Source: CAVPCZ01 sp963702445 (GTDB lineage Bacteria > Bacteroidota > Ignavibacteria > UBA10030 > UBA6906). Taken from it: 64,000 nt of DNA. Shown in pieces: positions 28,203 to 35,815 of this stretch. Location: contig CAVPCZ010000012.1 of assembly GCA_963702445.1 (NCBI GenBank), forward strand, positions 385,770 through 449,769, in the 5' to 3' direction. Each line of letters opens with the position of its first letter. The stretch's first letter is position 1. Position numbers and translations under genes: made by a program. Under the pieces are notes generated by a model. It made no database searches and was not told the DNA's origin. It saw nothing but the letters and a program-made list of their open reading frames with translations.

Positions 28203-30569
28203 ATGCGATCATTTCATCGTTTGGTCGTTGCTCTCGCTCTTTTGTTTGTCTGGGTGTTCATTGTGTCTGGCCAGCAGCCCCCGAAGAGGGAATTCCGCGG
28301 AGCCTGGCTGGTTACCCTCGCAAATCTCGGATGGCCCTCGTCGATGGGACTTCCCACACAGACACAGAAGGATGAGCTTACCACGATTCTTGATAAACTC
28401 CATACGGCCGGCATCAATGCGGTGCTCTTCTCGGTGAGACCGGAGTGCGACGCATACTACCAATCCTCAATCGAACCATGGTCACACTGGCTTTCCGGAG
28501 TCCAGGGATCAGCGCCTGTGCCTTTCTACGACCCTCTTGAATTCGCCGTCAGCGAAGCCCACAAACGGGGGATGGAAATGCACGCCTGGCTGAATCCCTA
28601 CCGGGCGGTATGGGCCGGCGAGTCGTACCCGAAGGCTGCCAGCCATGTCACGCGGGCACATCCTGATTGGCTTATCACGATCGGTGCGGCATCGATCCTG
28701 GATCCAGGGAAGGCAGTTGTTCGAAACTACACGCTCAGCGTGATCGCCGATATTGTTCGCCGGTACGACGTCGACGGCATTATCATGGATGACTACTTCT
28801 ACCTGGAAGGAACCACGACAGAGGATGCCGCCACGTTTTCCACAGAGAGCCGTGGGTTTACGGACCTGGGAGACTGGCGGCGGGACAATGTCAACATCCT
28901 CATCCGTTCCATACGGGACACTGTGAACGCCATAAAGCCCTGGTTGAAGTTCGGGATGAGTCCGGCCGGGATATGGAAGAATGGGGTGCCACCCGGGGTG
29001 AGCGGGTGGGACCCGTACAGCGCCATCTACTGTGATGCCGTTGCATGGCTTCAGGGAGGATACATCGACTATATCTCCCCCCAACTCTACAGAGGCTTCG
29101 GGGGAAGCCGGGACTACGCTCTTCTCGAACCCTGGTGGGGTACTCAGTTGAATGGGCGTATCTACTGCCCCTCCCTTCCCGGCTATCAGATCGGGCAACC
29201 CGACTTTGGAGGCACGACTGAAATCGCCCGCATGATCCGCTTCAATCGGGCGACAACCAACACACAAGGGTCTGTCCTCTTTACTGCAAACAACATTGCC
29301 GATAACCTCGGGGGACTAGCAGACTCCCTGCGGAATGACCTTAACCGCTGGCCGGCCCTCGTCCCGAGAATTCCGTGGAAAGACTCGATCGCGCCTCAAT
29401 CGCCACGAAACGTCCGATTCGGCGAACTCGCAGGTACACAAATGTACGCCATTCAGTGGGATCTCCCACAGGCTGCTCCGGATGGTGATTCGGCCTCATG
29501 GTATGCCGTCTACAGGTTAGACCATCGCCCGACCAGAGCAGAACTGGATGATCCGCGGAACATGGTTGCGGTGGAAGGACAGAGGTATACTTTTGCGACA
29601 GGCTCTTCGACATCCGGGGGACCGGCCTATATTGCAGTGACCGCTCTCGACCGGAATCACAACGAGTCGGACACGAGTCATGTTCTTGTCCTGACGATCA
29701 ACAAACCTGCTCCGCCGCTTCTCGCCCATCCGGCAAATGGAGCGGCCTCAATCCCGGAAAATCTCGTTGTCCGCTGGCATGCAGTCCCGTCAGCAATGCT
29801 TTACCATCTTCAGGTAGCCACAGATCCGCTCTTTGCCTCATTACCTCTGGTCAACGATTCCACCATCGCGGACACGGTAAAGCTCATCAGAAATCCTGTG
29901 GGCACGACAACCTATTACTGGCGGGTGCGTGCCGGAAACGTAGCAGGGTTCGGAGACTTCAGCGGGCCATTCTCGTTTACAACCGGCATGCCAACGCCTC
30001 CCATTCTTCTCTGGCCACCGAGGTTCATCTCAGGCGTTCCAATCAAGCTCACATTCCTCTGGAGGCCCTCGGAGGTGGCGGCGACGTACCGTCTGCAGAT
30101 CGCTCAGAATTCCAATTTCAACGCAACGGTGCGGGATACCTCGAATCTGCCTGACACAACGGCGACAGTGAGTGGTCTGTCCCGGAATACTATTTACCAA
30201 TGGCGTGTTCGGGGAGAGAACCAGATAGGGTCAGGACTCTGGTCAACGGTGAATGAATTCCTGACCTCTTCAACGGGTATGGAAGAGAGGGAGGAATCAA
30301 TGCCTACCTGTTATGAACTGGGCCAGAACTTCCCCAACCCCTTCAACCCGTCAACGATGATTCGCTACGGCCTGCCTCAGAAGTCAGTCGTTCATCTGTC
30401 GATCTTCAATACTCTTGGCCAGCAGGTCGCTCAAATAGTTAATGGGGACAGGGATGCAGGGTATCATGAGGTACGACTTGATGGGAGCACGTTATCGAGC
30501 GGCGTGTACTTCTACCGGTTGAGGGCGGGAGACTTCACGGAAACCAAGCGGCTCTTGTTGCTCCGATAA
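28203..30569 (+). CDS. Secreted GHL10 (DUF187-like) glycoside hydrolase with fibronectin-III repeats and T9SS domain
   Basis: 788 residues from ATG 28203, preceded by GGAGGAGATCATC. An in-frame ATG at 28122 has no ribosome site and overlaps the previous stop. A signal peptide (LVVALALLFVWVFIVSG) is followed by a TIM-barrel-type domain to about residue 375 with the family's hallmark stretches EFRGAWLVTLANLGWPS, AVLFSVRPECDAYY, GMEMHAWLNPYR and DGIIMDDYFY. Acidic residues in the last one are likely catalytic by analogy. Then come two or three FN3-like domains (about 385-700, with WRVRAGN and WRVRGEN) and a complete sorting domain (ELGQNFPNPFNP to ETKRLLLLR). Relatives are thought to act on peptidoglycan- or chitin-like glycans. 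The substrate here is unknown. Confidence 0.9.
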   Translation: MRSFHRLVVALALLFVWVFIVSGQQPPKREFRGAWLVTLANLGWPSSMGLPTQTQKDELTTILDKLHTAGINAVLFSVRPECDAYYQSSIEPWSHWLSGVQGSAPVPFYDPLEFAVSEAHKRGMEMHAWLNPYRAVWAGESYPKAASHVTRAHPDWLITIGAASILDPGKAVVRNYTLSVIADIVRRYDVDGIIMDDYFYLEGTTTEDAATFSTESRGFTDLGDWRRDNVNILIRSIRDTVNAIKPWLKFGMSPAGIWKNGVPPGVSGWDPYSAIYCDAVAWLQGGYIDYISPQLYRGFGGSRDYALLEPWWGTQLNGRIYCPSLPGYQIGQPDFGGTTEIARMIRFNRATTNTQGSVLFTANNIADNLGGLADSLRNDLNRWPALVPRIPWKDSIAPQSPRNVRFGELAGTQMYAIQWDLPQAAPDGDSASWYAVYRLDHRPTRAELDDPRNMVAVEGQRYTFATGSSTSGGPAYIAVTALDRNHNESDTSHVLVLTINKPAPPLLAHPANGAASIPENLVVRWHAVPSAMLYHLQVATDPLFASLPLVNDSTIADTVKLIRNPVGTTTYYWRVRAGNVAGFGDFSGPFSFTTGMPTPPILLWPPRFISGVPIKLTFLWRPSEVAATYRLQIAQNSNFNATVRDTSNLPDTTATVSGLSRNTIYQWRVRGENQIGSGLWSTVNEFLTSSTGMEEREESMPTCYELGQNFPNPFNPSTMIRYGLPQKSVVHLSIFNTLGQQVAQIVNGDRDAGYHEVRLDGSTLSSGVYFYRLRAGDFTETKRLLLLR

Positions 30570-30648
30570 TCAGCAGTGGATCAAAGTCCACAAATGGTGG
30601 GACTTTGTGCAGCGCTCAGGACATTTGTGAAGTGTTTCAATTGAACAG

Positions 30649-30680
30649 AAGCCCCAGTCACTTTTGGCTGGGGCTTTCTC
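30649..30680 (+). terminator. Rho-independent terminator of the HTCS-effector operon
   Basis: AAGCCCCAG (30649-30657) pairs with CTGGGGCTT (30668-30676), 10-base loop with four T, followed by TCTCTTG. Same family as 11814-11850. Confidence 0.8.
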
Positions 30681-30769
30681 TTGAGCGACCTACACACCGG
30701 ACTCGCTGAGCTAACAGCAGGTGTACGATCGGGCCATTGAAACCTCGAGATGCTTCGGTTACGAAGATA

Positions 30770-31225
30770 CTTCTCCAAGACCTCTTGGTCCCGGGACAAG
30801 CGCAGACCTCCGCGTGGCGAAATAGCCGGACATTCAATATATTCTAGCCGCGATTTGAGACGGCGGTAATTCTTTCCGTCACAAATCTGTCACACCCGCC
30901 TCTCTCTCACCTCAGAATTGCCCTTTTTCGTCGGGGCGCGGGGATTTGAACCCCGGGCATCTTGGTCCTAAAAATTGCCGGATACCCTACAAACGGCGAT
31001 TTCAGAGCGGTTTTCCGAATTTGAATTACATGGAGTGCATCGAATTTCACAAACCGGGCACAACCTGGGCACACTCGGTGGAGGACCAATAGTGACGCTA
31101 TTTGCACGAGGTGCGATATGTGGGCCGGTCTCCGCCCGGTGTATTCCGACTCTGTCTCGTCTCGCCTTACGAAGCCTCTCCCTTATCGGGTAGTTCATGA
31201 TGGAGTTCTCGTCCGGATAGGCTTT
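30770..31225 (-). repeat. Long repeat copy A with a tRNA-Pro 3' remnant
   Basis: On the minus strand 30972-30930 reads as the 3' part of a tRNA: part of an anticodon arm, then CGGGG-TTCAAAT-CCCCG (T arm) and CGCCCCGAC (acceptor 3' strand plus next base). That acceptor end and the T arm fit tRNA-Pro, but there is no 5' half. The surrounding bases (caaatctgtcacacccgcct, gccctttttcg, ggcgatttcagagc, tggagtgcatcgaatttcac, gggcacaacctgggcacac) recur around 47.2 and 58.5 kb. Repeated TTGTGCCC-like units look like integrase arm sites, but no integrase gene is present. Nothing else is seen in 30570-31295. Confidence 0.65.
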
Positions 31226-31260
31226 TGAAGAAGAGCAAGCCCTCTTCCGTCAAATCGAGA

Positions 31261-31290
31261 TTGACAGTTGTTCACAAATACGTTAACTTG
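31261..31290 (+). promoter_or_regulatory. Promoter of toxin-antitoxin module 1
   Basis: TTG at 31261-31263, 20-base spacer, TAACTTG at 31284-31290. The toxin ATG at 31296 follows after five bases with no Shine-Dalgarno sequence, so the message is probably leaderless. Confidence 0.6.
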
Positions 31291-31295
31291 ACAAC

Positions 31296-31646
31296 ATGCG
31301 ATCGATTGAGTTCTATCGGACTGAGAACAACAGATGTCCAATCGAGGACTTCCTCGATTCTCTCTCCGACAAACAGGCTCAAAAGGTCGCCTGGGTATTG
31401 CGCCTGGTGGAACGACTCGACCGCGTTCCTGATCAGTATTTGAAGAAGCTCGCCGCAACAGATCATTTGTGGGAAATCCGCGCCCAACTGGGCGGGGATG
31501 CCTTCCGGTTCCTCGGATTCTTTGATGGCCCGGTTTTGCTGATCTTGACAAATGCTTTCTCGAAGAAACAGCAGAAGACCCCTCTTCGGGAGATCGATCT
31601 CGCCGAGGCACGACGAGCAGACTATTTGCGAAGGAAACGAGCATGA
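31296..31646 (+). CDS. RelE/HigB-family toxin (Gp49-like), module 1
   Basis: 116 residues of the phage-Gp49/HigB-like branch of the RelE superfamily: RSIEFYRTENNRCPIEDFLD at the N-terminus, the helix pair with KVAWVLRLVERL, the core LWEIRAQLGGDAFRFLGFF and the C-terminal KTPLREIDLAEARRADYLRR. Such toxins are ribosome-associated mRNA endonucleases held in check by a downstream HTH antitoxin. The stop overlaps the antitoxin start by four bases (31643-31646, ATGA), the toxin-first order typical of higBA. It lies 70 bases after the end of repeat A. Confidence 0.88.
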   Translation: MRSIEFYRTENNRCPIEDFLDSLSDKQAQKVAWVLRLVERLDRVPDQYLKKLAATDHLWEIRAQLGGDAFRFLGFFDGPVLLILTNAFSKKQQKTPLREIDLAEARRADYLRRKRA

Positions 31647-31921
31647 GCGACATCGAAAAATACATCGAGCGCAGAAAACAGAAGAGCCCGAAGTTTGGAA
31701 AGAACTTCGAGTCCGGATACCGCGCGTTTGAATTCAGTGTCATGTTGCGCCAGGCCCGTGAGGCAGCCGGGGTGACACAAGAGACAATCGCTCGAAAGCT
31801 CCGCACGAAGAAATCTGCCATCTCCAGAATAGAGAACCACGCTGAAGATATCCGCCTCTCGACCCTCGAGAAGTACGCGAACGCCCTTGGAATGAAGATC
31901 CACATCCAACTCATGGAATAG
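31643..31921 (+). CDS. XRE-family HTH antitoxin, module 1
   Basis: 92 residues. The Cro/CI helix-turn-helix spans about 32-90: VMLRQAREAAGVTQETIARK, LRTKKSAISRIENHAEDIRL and LEKYANALGMKIHIQL. The N-terminal 30 residues are basic and probably unstructured, and may contact the toxin. It is translated in a four-base overlap with the toxin. By family it binds the toxin and represses the promoter at 31261-31290. Confidence 0.88.
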   Translation: MSDIEKYIERRKQKSPKFGKNFESGYRAFEFSVMLRQAREAAGVTQETIARKLRTKKSAISRIENHAEDIRLSTLEKYANALGMKIHIQLME

Positions 31922-31995
31922 CGCGGGTTGCCTACCGGATTTGGCTAAGCTGCGGCCGATGAACGCTTGAATGATGAACTACCCTGCTCCTGCCG

Positions 31996-32208
31996 GTGTC
32001 CCTCATCAAGACTCCGTCCGTGCAAGAAGACGAGTCCGAATTGACAATCTTAGTTTTATTCAGTGGCAATTGCACATGGCGCATCGTCTATCGTATTGAT
32101 GATGATGCCATCGTGATTCTTGAGGTCTTTCAGAAGCAAACCCGGCAGACTCCGCACCCTGTCATAGAAGCCTGCAAACACCGAATTCGATTGTACGATA
32201 ATGAATGA
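31996..32208 (+). pseudogene. Truncated RelE/HigB-like toxin, module 2
   Basis: 70 residues of which about 45 match the C-terminal part of Gp49-like toxins: TWRIVYRIDDDAIVILEVF, QKQTRQTPHPVIEACKHRIR. The usual N-terminal half, which ends in a CHELR-type segment before this point, is not seen. The 75 bases between the previous antitoxin and this start contain only hints of it. The four-base overlap with the next antitoxin (32205-32208) is kept. It is probably inactive, leaving the antitoxin as an orphan. Confidence 0.7.
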
Positions 32209-32528
32209 TTGCCGTCATGCATAAAGCGAAGCAAAAACGACTCGAGAAGTGGGGCTGGAAGGTTGGCAGTGTGGACGAGTTCCTCAACCTGAGTCCCCAT
32301 GAATTAGCCTACGTCGAATTGAAGCTTGCACTGAGCAGGAGTCTCCAGACACGGCGGCGTCAGAAGCAACTCACACAGGAACAACTTGCGCGTTTGCTCA
32401 AATCCAGTCAATCCCGTGTGGCCAAAATGGAAGCCGGGGATCCCTCTGTTTCGATCGACCTTCTCGTACGATCCCTGCTCGCACTCGGGGCATCCAGCAA
32501 GACTCTCCTCCGCTCACTTTCCTCATAG
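32205..32528 (+). CDS. XRE-family HTH antitoxin, module 2
   Basis: 107 residues. The helix-turn-helix is at about 50-105: RRQKQLTQEQLARLLKSSQ, SRVAKMEAGDPSVSIDLLVR. The preceding SVDEFLNLSPHELAYVELKL segment is the common N-terminal part of antitoxins paired with Gp49-like toxins. In-frame starts at 32205 and 32217 are both possible. The first gives the ATGA overlap with the truncated toxin. Confidence 0.85.
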   Translation: MIAVMHKAKQKRLEKWGWKVGSVDEFLNLSPHELAYVELKLALSRSLQTRRRQKQLTQEQLARLLKSSQSRVAKMEAGDPSVSIDLLVRSLLALGASSKTLLRSLSS

Positions 32529-32577
32529 TAGCACTGCAATCGGAGCTTGCCGGCGCAGCTCATTTCGATGTTCATCT

Positions 32578-35490
32578 TCACGGATCTAATGCAGCAAGAG
32601 TAGCCGCCTGGTTGCTACGAACTCTCCCGCCTGGATCCTGTAGAAGTACACTCCGCTCGAGAGATTCTTCCCATCGAACCTGACCTCGTGATACCCCGCC
32701 TCTTGCTCTCCATTCTGGAGAATTGCGACCTGCTGCGCCAAGGGTGTTGAAGACCGTCAGCATTACATGCGAACGATTGGGCAGGCCGTAGCGGATCGTC
32801 GTAGATGGGTTGAGGGGGTTGGGGTAGTTCTGGGACAGCTCATACTGCCATGGTGCTGCGTTTTGTTCAGCAACAGAGACGGTAGTAGCATACCACACTG
32901 CCAGGCGACACGAATCTTTGTACACCTTCACTCCAGGAATCGTCACGAGAGCGCTATCGTACCCGAAGGATCCGGTCTGAACGATTGTGTTGTTCCGGCG
33001 GTTTTCCCAGTTGACTGTCGACCCCGGTGGGATCTTAAACCCCTGTAGTCTGCGCAAAGTAACATCTGTTATTCCAGAATCTGGCGCAATGTCGGACCCG
33101 TAGATAGTCAATAAGTCTTTCAACTTCAGAGTGATCTCCCACCTGTTCGCCACATCAACGATGTTGTCATTCCAGTCGAGGTGACCATTGATTGTTCCGA
33201 CGGGATCCCCGTTGGATGGATCGCCATTGCCCGGCGAATTGTTGAGGCTGCAGTTTGAGAAGGCTGGGTACGAGAGATTGGTTCGATAGCGCGAGAAGAA
33301 AGAGAAATTCGGGAAGCTTGGTTGCCAGGGGGATTGATTGAACGTTTGCACATGGTCCGTCATGCTCCAGAAAACGAAGATCCCATGACGGAAGGCATTC
33401 ACTGAATCAATGAATGGGATCTTCTCCGCCCATCCCACGGCTTCATCGTTCTTGCCGCAGAACAAGTATGTGACCGGCAGATACCCTGTTCGATGCAACC
33501 CCGCAAGAAATGTCGCATTCAGCCTCTGGTTTCTCCTGTACCCTTCGTTTGTGAGGAGGTTCGTCTCACGCGTCCCCCACTGCCTGAATGCCCACCAGGT
33601 AGAGTTATCCAACTGGGGCGCATACAAAAAGACGGCGGCGATCTTTGCCGGCATCACCAGCGCATTTAAGATGCCGCCGACCGCTCCTCCCGAATAGCCA
33701 GTCATGTAGGTACGGGTGCTGTCAACCGGCAGGCTCCTGATCGCCCAGTTGACTGTGTGAAGGACCCTTGCCGAGGTATAGTTGTACAAAACTCCAGTGT
33801 CTGGAACCGGGTTAGCGTCTGACTGGATGTCGTAGTTTTCGTGATAGCCATAATAGGATGTGAGTCCCTCGCTATTCGGGATCCAGTCATCAACGGTAAC
33901 TATCCATTCGTTCGGATCGCCAATTCCTTTCAAATGGTTAACGTACAGGAAACTCTTTGTATCACCGTGCAGCCAGAACGTCACAGGATGCGGCGATACG
34001 GCTCCCGATTTGACGATGGCGAAGTGGAATGGATAGGAGCCGGCGTTCGTCATTTGAGGATACATAGACGAAGTCACCCTGGTCACGTACTGAACATAGA
34101 TGTCGTACGTTCTCCCTCCCAGAATGCGGCTCTCCTGCCACACGGGTTGCGGCATCACAACACTCTCGCTCAGAGGCGAATTCGTTGCATTCGAGCCGGC
34201 GACGATGGTGGTATCTTCAAGATCACCGGCATTCGCGGTGACAGCATAGTAGAACGACCCGGCTGAAGTCGATGTCGCGACGAACAAACCTTTGTTGCTT
34301 CCAAGCGGCAACGATGCAGAGTCGACCTTCAGATATTTGGGCGTCCCTCCGGAAAGCTCCGTGAGGCGCCTGTTGAGAGCAGAGTTGTCCCGAACATCCC
34401 CGAGATTCTGCGCGGAAGAGAGCTGGAAACCGTGCTGGATTGGAGTAGCGGATCTATACAATGTGTAACGGACCCCTGTTGTGGTGAGATTGTCCCATGT
34501 TACGAAGACCTGCCCGGCCCGGTGGGTGGCGCTGATGTTCGTTACGAGGCCAATCTCAGTTGCCACAACCGCAGTTCGAAGGGTATCGTTTGAATGGTCC
34601 ATATCGCCGGCTGAAGTGACAAAAGCTGTCAGAGCATGCGCACCAGGGGTCGGGGTCCAGCGGTCAAACTGCACGGGCACGGTGTGGCTTGGGTCACGCC
34701 AGGAGATGGTTCTTGACGAGGTGTATCCCCCGGGTGAAATCATGAGAGTCACCGAAAAGGCATCTCTCGTGGTCCCGTTGAGTTCAACGATCACCCCGGG
34801 GATCCTGGGCGATGTCGATATCGCGGACGGAATATCAATCGACCTGAGGGCCACATCGATGGGGATTTGAGTCCCAATACTGCAATTGTCCAGGTAAAGA
34901 TTGTTCCCGTACGCGCTCACGGCTTTGAAACGTACCCTGTTGGTTCCAACGGGCAGGGCATACCGTTTGGTTGCCCATTGAGTGGCGGTCGGCACAAAGA
35001 TCGTGGATGATATTGGCGGGGCTGTCACGAGGGGGCCTGAGACGCCTCCGTTCAATGTCACCAGTGTGGTGTATGAGGTCCCTGCGTCGGTCGATGTCTC
35101 GATGATCAAATGATCATTCTCCGACGCGTACGTCGCGTATGCATGGTCAAACCGAATCGAATCTCCCGTGGTTGAGGTGCCCATCGATGTAAGGACCAGG
35201 GATTGCGTTGTGCCGCCGGGGGCGTTCCAATTCTCAAATGTGGCACAGGCTGAGCCAACGCCATAGCCGCTTGCACCGGCAAAACTCGTCCAGTATTGTG
35301 AGCCGGCAAACTCAAGCGTCCAGCCGGCAGGTGGGAATAATTGGCCTTCAAAATCCTCTGTGACAAATGACTCTACTCCAGCAGGAACCGCTCCCTGATT
35401 CTGGGCGTGCCGGGCATTCTCCGGAAGTGCTTGTGCATGGAGCATGCATGCGGGAATAGGGAGAAGCAACATAGCAATAAGGGTACGCAT
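32578..35490 (-). CDS. Secreted alpha/beta hydrolase with jelly-roll, FN3 and T9SS domains
   Basis: 970 residues. The start at 35490 follows AAAGGGGGCAAT. Signal peptide (LIAMLLLPIPACMLHAQ); jelly-roll of the choice-of-anchor-J type at about 43-205 (EDFEGQLFPPAGW to YLDNCSIG); a CARDB-like sandwich (about 215-320); FN3-like (about 325-440); alpha/beta hydrolase at about 455-770 with nucleophile S600 in TGYSGGAVGG, oxyanion-side WLHGD and candidate His in MTDHVQTF. It is probably an esterase. The sorting domain (ELSQNYPNPLNP) loses frame near 32735, where NTLGAAGRN replaces an expected NTLGQQVA. The other frame reads AILQNGEQEAGYHEVRF and VATRRLLLLH to a stop at 32588-32586. It lies 325 bases downstream of the HTCS at 35816-40037, same strand. 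Confidence 0.85.
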   Translation of the reverse strand: MRTLIAMLLLPIPACMLHAQALPENARHAQNQGAVPAGVESFVTEDFEGQLFPPAGWTLEFAGSQYWTSFAGASGYGVGSACATFENWNAPGGTTQSLVLTSMGTSTTGDSIRFDHAYATYASENDHLIIETSTDAGTSYTTLVTLNGGVSGPLVTAPPISSTIFVPTATQWATKRYALPVGTNRVRFKAVSAYGNNLYLDNCSIGTQIPIDVALRSIDIPSAISTSPRIPGVIVELNGTTRDAFSVTLMISPGGYTSSRTISWRDPSHTVPVQFDRWTPTPGAHALTAFVTSAGDMDHSNDTLRTAVVATEIGLVTNISATHRAGQVFVTWDNLTTTGVRYTLYRSATPIQHGFQLSSAQNLGDVRDNSALNRRLTELSGGTPKYLKVDSASLPLGSNKGLFVATSTSAGSFYYAVTANAGDLEDTTIVAGSNATNSPLSESVVMPQPVWQESRILGGRTYDIYVQYVTRVTSSMYPQMTNAGSYPFHFAIVKSGAVSPHPVTFWLHGDTKSFLYVNHLKGIGDPNEWIVTVDDWIPNSEGLTSYYGYHENYDIQSDANPVPDTGVLYNYTSARVLHTVNWAIRSLPVDSTRTYMTGYSGGAVGGILNALVMPAKIAAVFLYAPQLDNSTWWAFRQWGTRETNLLTNEGYRRNQRLNATFLAGLHRTGYLPVTYLFCGKNDEAVGWAEKIPFIDSVNAFRHGIFVFWSMTDHVQTFNQSPWQPSFPNFSFFSRYRTNLSYPAFSNCSLNNSPGNGDPSNGDPVGTINGHLDWNDNIVDVANRWEITLKLKDLLTIYGSDIAPDSGITDVTLRRLQGFKIPPGSTVNWENRRNNTIVQTGSFGYDSALVTIPGVKVYKDSCRLAVWYATTVSVAEQNAAPWQYELSQNYPNPLNPSTTIRYGLPNRSHVMLTVFNTLGAAGRNSPEWRARGGVSRGQVRWEESLERSVLLQDPGGRVRSNQAATLAALDP

Positions 35491-35815
35491 ATTGCCCCCT
35501 TTCAGAATAGAAATTCGTTCAGGCTCACCGACCGAGACTGCCCAAAGCAGTACGAGAGGTTTGTTGACGCTTTGGTGACCTCGGGTCGGCAGCAGCTGTC
35601 AAATGAGTCCAGGAACGCATAGCCCGTCATGCTCCGACCCTCGCGTTTTGGATAGGAATATACGGCGCAGGAGGGCCTTGGGCCTATTGATCCCGCGCCA
35701 AAAACGTTTGAAATTGGGACATCGCGCAAAAAGGCACAGAAAATTGGAAAACACGAAGGGGCTTGACGAGATAGAAATGACGCCCGTCGCCTCTGATAAG
35801 GCAAGTCCACAATCC
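35491..35815 (-). promoter_or_regulatory. Non-coding gap between HTCS and hydrolase gene
   Basis: No gene is seen. There is a ribosome-binding stretch directly before 35490 and, on the minus strand, TACTGCTTTGGG near 35557-35546. The latter resembles a -7 element but has two extra bases. I could not identify an operator. This gap should hold the AraC-type binding site of the upstream HTCS. Confidence 0.3.

Noticed and set aside
30930..30972. A tRNA-Pro gene at each long repeat (also 47219-47261, 58480-58545)
   Set aside because: Only the anticodon loop remainder, T arm and 3' acceptor strand are present. No D arm or 5' acceptor strand pairs with it, and copy C is interrupted. They are reported as remnants.
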